The position numbers and the translations under genes are program-made. The notes beneath the pieces were generated by a model. It saw nothing but the letters and a program-made list of their open reading frames with translations, was not told where the DNA came from and made no database searches. DNA of 64,000 nt from Ampelomyces quisqualis (Eukaryota; Ascomycota; Dothideomycetes; Pleosporales; Phaeosphaeriaceae). Where the stretch lies: positions 2,232,001-2,296,000 of the forward strand of contig JAGTXZ010000021.1 in the NCBI GenBank assembly GCA_018398575.1. Direction: 5' to 3'. Below, piece by piece: positions 60,150-64,000 of this stretch (positions are counted from its first letter, which is position 1; each line of letters opens with the position of its first letter).

Positions 60150-63100
60150 CGCCTATCTAAAGTACCTAGATTAGCTACTACTAGAACTAAGTTAGAAGAG
60201 GGATTAAGCAGACCCTAAAAAGCAGAGTAATAGCTAAAGAAGCAAGACGTAAGCTGTAGCTAAAGCTATATTAGGCTAAGTAAAAGCGTAAAGTTATTAC
60301 GCTCTACTAAGTATATAGTATACTAAAGAAGTCCTAGAGTATAGATAGTAGAAACAACTAAGAGCAGACTAAGGAAGATATTAAAATAGGTAGTTAGGAG
60401 AAAGAAGAAACTAACAATTGCTTAGACAGCAAGTATAAAGAAATTAGAAAGAAATTAGTAGACTTTATAATAGGAGCGTTATTAGATATTAGAAAAGCTT
60501 AAGCCTTTAGCTTTTTAGCAACCCTACACAAAGCAGTAACCTTAATCCTAGTCTTCTAGGCTATTACTCTTCTTTAGTTTATTTAAATAAGCTCTAACTA
60601 CTGTTTAGTTAGCCTATAAAAGCAACGCAGAAACAACATAGAACTGCTTAATAGCATATTAAGTTGTTAACGCCTTAAATACCCTAATAGATAGGAAGCT
60701 CTACTACTAACACCTATAGAGTTAATAAGAGAAGCTAGCGCAAATATAAGTAGTGCGCTAGAGAAGTAGGCTAAATAGCTATTAGGAGGACACTCTAGGC
60801 GTAGAAGTATAGGCTAAGACAACTTAATATTAAGGGCTCTTTAGATGCTAGCAGAGTCTTTTAACTAAGTGCAGCTTCTATTATATATAACGCAGTTACT
60901 ATCTTATCTAGCAGAAAACATGCTATTGTTTAATAGGACTAACGTTACAGACTTTCTAGAGCAATTTAAGGACTTCTTAAAGTACTATAGCTTTACAGAC
61001 TAGATAATAATTAACAGACTAGTAGCCTACTATAAGCTAAGACAGAGGACTATTATACAGGCGTCTAAAGAGTATACAGAAGCCTAGGACAACTACTTGT
61101 AGAAAGAGCTCTGCAATAGCCTCTAATAACGCTTTAGAAATAATAATAAAGGTTAACAGGAAGAGTGCATAGAGTACTTTAAATACTAGCTAGGTTAGTG
61201 CCAAATAAGATTAGACTTAAAGATTAGAGACTACCTATAGGACTTTTAAATCTGTAGTAAAAGGTGTATTAAAGCAGGCACTATTAATAAGAACTATTGC
61301 AGCTACTACCTTTTTAAGGGACTGCTACTCTAACACGCAATAAAGATCCTAGAGAAGTTTAGCCTAAAAATAGACACCCTAAAAGACTTTAAGTATAAAA
61401 AGATCTAAGACTATCTAGCAAAGCGCCTAGAAGTAGAGGAAGAAGCGCGTATATTAAATCTAGCAGAAGCTATAAGAGCCTTTAAACTAGAGGTAGAGTT
61501 TAAAGTAGAACTAGTAGCTGAACAACTACTAGCCCTACTGTAACAAAATAACTTTAAATCTAGAATTAAGCTAGGAACAAACTTTTAACCTTCTACTCTT
61601 TAGTTACTAACAAAAAGTACCCTATCTAAGAACTAGCGCAAGTAAGCTTCTTCTAGTACAGTACCTATAAAGAATAAAGTAAATAACCTTGTAGATAAGA
61701 TACTAAAGTTTAGGCTTAACTAAATAACTATTAAGCAGCAGCTATAGAGTATGCAATAGACCTCTCGCGAAGTAAAGCTTATAAATAATCTAGTTATTTA
61801 TGCCTTAGTTTGCAAGCAAACTAAAGAGTAATCAGAAGCCTTGCAACTGTATATACCTTAGCTAGCCCTATAGAACTAGAGCTATTAGAACTACAAGTAA
61901 TAGTAGTAAGCACAGAGGAATAACAACTACTAGCGTAACAGCTAGAACTACAGCTACTTAAATAATAATTAGAGTTACTAGCAAGAACGTCTTAGCAGAA
62001 GACTACTAAGTAGCTTTAGGATAAATTATTAGGTTTATAATAAGACTAGGCATTTGAAGCAGAACTGCCTAACACTAAGAGGTTTTATTACTAACAGCTA
62101 GTGCTTCCTTAACAAACGCAATATACTCTAATAGGAGACACCTAACAACCTACAGAGTAGAGTTACTAGCCTTAGTAACTTACAATAGGCTAAGACTATT
62201 TTAGCTAAGATTAAGAAGCGCTTTCTAAAACGTAACGTTAACCCTCTTAAGGTTAAATCTAAATTTATAGGCAGACCTAGTCTTTCTATTCCTATTAAGA
62301 ACAACGCAGTCTCTATACAGCTAGTGCCTAATACCTTAGAAGCGCTGTTAGAAGCAAACTGTAATAAGTATTAAGACATATTAGACTGCCTTATAACTAA
62401 ATCTAAAGAACTTCTTACTAACAGCAGCTTAGTATTAGCTACAGTTATTAGCTAAAACTAAGCAAAATATAGTAATAGTTAACCTGTATATAGTTAGGTT
62501 TAGGTTTAGAAGCTACCTTAGAAGCTAGTTAATAGAATCCTGCACTTAAAAGGCTATAGGGACAGAGATAATAGCTACTTTATAAGCAAAAAGTTAGGGT
62601 AAGACTACTTAGTTTAATTTGCAAGTAATAAGAAATTAGGAGATATAAAAATAGAGAAGGTTACCTAACTAACTAAAGGGCTGTTAAAGCCTACCTATGT
62701 AGTAGAGCAAAAGAAGAAGAACCTAAAGAAGTAGTAGCTAGTCTAGAAGTTTAAGGCTAATACCTAATTAGTTATCTAGCGTATTCTTAACACTCTAGTT
62801 CTATTACTACTTAAAACTATTATTAGCAACATGCTAGAGGTTAAGAAGAAGCTATTCTAAGCAAGCTACACGCTAGCTAAGTTTAAAGACCTTTTAGTTA
62901 CTCTAACACGCTATACAACAGTTAAAAGCGCTAACAAAGACTTAGATAGAGACTAACCTACTATAAGAGCTAGTGTTAACTTGCTAACCTAGAGCTTACT
63001 CCTAGACTACGTGCTAGTTAAGGCAGTAAATAAAAAAGTAAGTAAGTGCTTTAGTATTAATGCTAAACACTAGTTAGACCTAGAGATTAGCTAGATTGAA

Positions 63101-63690
63101 AGGCATATCTAACGTAATAAAAAACTAGGCCTTAAGCTTACTACTAACAAGGACTTCTGCAAGCCTACTTACTATTAGAGGGAGTATAATTAAGCCTTAG
63201 GCGTAGAGTACCTTAGGAAGAAGTGCCTAAAAGTGCCTATTAACATTAAGAGGACCTAGTTTCTTAGTCTTATTAACTCTAGCGCAGAGCTTAACACTAT
63301 AAAAAGAGAAATAGTAGAACAAGCTATGCTTCCAATTACGTCTCTGCTAAAGAGTATAAGAACTGTAAAAATAGTAGCAGTAAATAGTTTAACTAAAGAG
63401 TTCTTAGGTATTGTATAGAGAGTACCTATTACTATTAGGAGGATTGAAATCTGCACTAGTTTCTTTATCCTTAAGGAGTGCACGAACCTAATTATCCTAG
63501 GCAATCTCTTTCTAACAGACGCTTAAGCCAGAATTAAGTACGCTACTAATAGGCTAACCTACTGCTAAATCTTTAGTAAGGATAACAAACACAGTATAAG
63601 ATTTGTATACACAAGAGGTAATTGGATTAACGCGCTAGAACTCTACTCTAGGCCTCTTAAAGGAAATGTTAGGGGAGTGTAATCGCTAGC
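60150..63690 (+). pseudogene. D2 gag-protease
   Basis: Colinear with D1 8300-11840. Gag core near 60830-61120 (LAENMLLFNRTN, FKDFLKYYSFTD). Protease near 63270-63620: active site NSSA (ancestral DSGA), IKREIVEQAMLPITSLLK, IVRVPITIRRI with damage, and the ILGN.FLTDA region. A reverse frame at 63256-63504 overlaps the protease and is only its shadow. Comparison of the two copies gives a good guide to which codons are RIP-changed. Confidence 0.82.
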
Positions 63691-64000
63691 GTTTTACTCC
63701 TATCTAAACCTATTACATAGCTAGACTAAAACTATTAAATAAACTTGACACAGCTTTAAATAGACTCTAATATTCTAAGCAAGGATTAGCTAGCAATAAA
63801 GTTAGCAACAGAGTAGCTCTAACAGAAATCTTTATTACTAATTATTCTCTTAGAAACACAGTTCTTCTAGTAGCTAGGTGTAGGCACTATAGGCGCAGGG
63901 CCTAACAGATCTATTATTATTAGTAACAGTAATAGAATATATATGCTTATTAGCAATAGCGTAGGCTACTACTCTTAAAATATTATAGTAAGTGTTGTAA

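Larger units (their letters stand above)
59705..64000 (+). mobile_element. LTR retrotransposon D2, left part, running off the window
   Basis: Second copy of D, colinear with 7844-12110 and then with 19104 onward, where it lacks C1. It starts tgtagtaaag and is preceded by ctac (59701-59704), the expected position of a 4-bp duplication. Less damaged than D1 in places: some TGG and CCA words survive. Confidence 0.88.

Noticed and set aside
63256..63504. Reverse frame of 82 codons, hydrophobic
   Set aside because: Exactly opposite the D2 protease; D1 does not keep it open.
1..64000. Mitochondrial or bacterial DNA, or an alternative genetic code with TAG/TAA as Gln
   Set aside because: Stops coincide with other RIP-type changes (Asp to Asn, Cys/His to Tyr) in catalytic residues, the copies differ by transitions, and introns of fungal type are present. 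Mutation explains it better than recoding.
1..64000. tRNA or rRNA genes
   Set aside because: No cloverleaf with A and B boxes and no conserved rRNA stretch was seen on either strand; a tRNA search program was not available.

Overview
The window is a repeat island of a filamentous ascomycete (Pezizomycotina-type) genome. I find no intact host gene, tRNA or rRNA. Almost every base belongs to a transposable element that has been heavily mutated in the manner of repeat-induced point mutation (RIP). CAG, CAA and TGG codons have become TAG or TAA, catalytic Asp has become Asn (GAC to AAC after T), and His and Cys of zinc knuckles have become Tyr. The trinucleotides TCA and TGA are almost absent, whereas TAG and CTA are everywhere. 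Coding regions can still be followed by reading TAG/TAA as lost Gln, Trp or Arg codons. All families, boundaries and target-site duplications (TSDs) below were read by eye; family letters are mine.

Layout. 1-5280: end of an LTR (H) abutting a Ty3/gypsy chromovirus pol (G). 5281-7390: 3' part of a hAT DNA transposon (hAT1) inserted in a Ty3/gypsy element (E1, minus strand). 7391-7843 and 27336-31125: the rest of E1, split by a 19.5-kb LTR element D1 (7844-27335, 184-bp LTRs), which itself carries a complete LTR element C1 (12111-19098, 282-bp LTRs). 30827-38750: E2, a full-length relative of E1, in tandem with it and sharing one LTR; a nearly unmutated solo LTR (36124-36954) sits inside E2. 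38760-40221: E3, an inverted fragment of the same family. 40222-58053: a third C element (C3) whose LTR is split by a second hAT (hAT2, 40475-53469), which is split in turn by C2 (42760-49818, perfect 5-bp TSD). C3 is interrupted at 58054 by a probable Ty1/copia element (F), which is interrupted at 59705 by a second D element (D2) running off the window. Nesting reaches four levels in three places.

How the parts work together. C, D, E and G are Ty3/gypsy retroelements. C, D and E show gag with protease, reverse transcriptase, RNase H and integrase; G shows RNase H, integrase and a chromodomain; C also has a chromodomain. Families C and E, and probably D, also carry an extra gene on the opposite strand between pol and the 3' LTR, with a Cys-rich N-terminal part. 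The hAT elements supply a transposase with the RNase-H-like fold and the C-terminal dimerisation region.

The most unusual feature is a histone H3-family gene on the minus strand at 40842-41394, inside the left end of hAT2. It has two probable introns, an H3-like tail segment, all core helices, and a first loop about four residues longer than in canonical H3. It is RIP-mutated like its surroundings, so it is a relic. It suggests that a transposon family in this lineage carried its own H3 variant.
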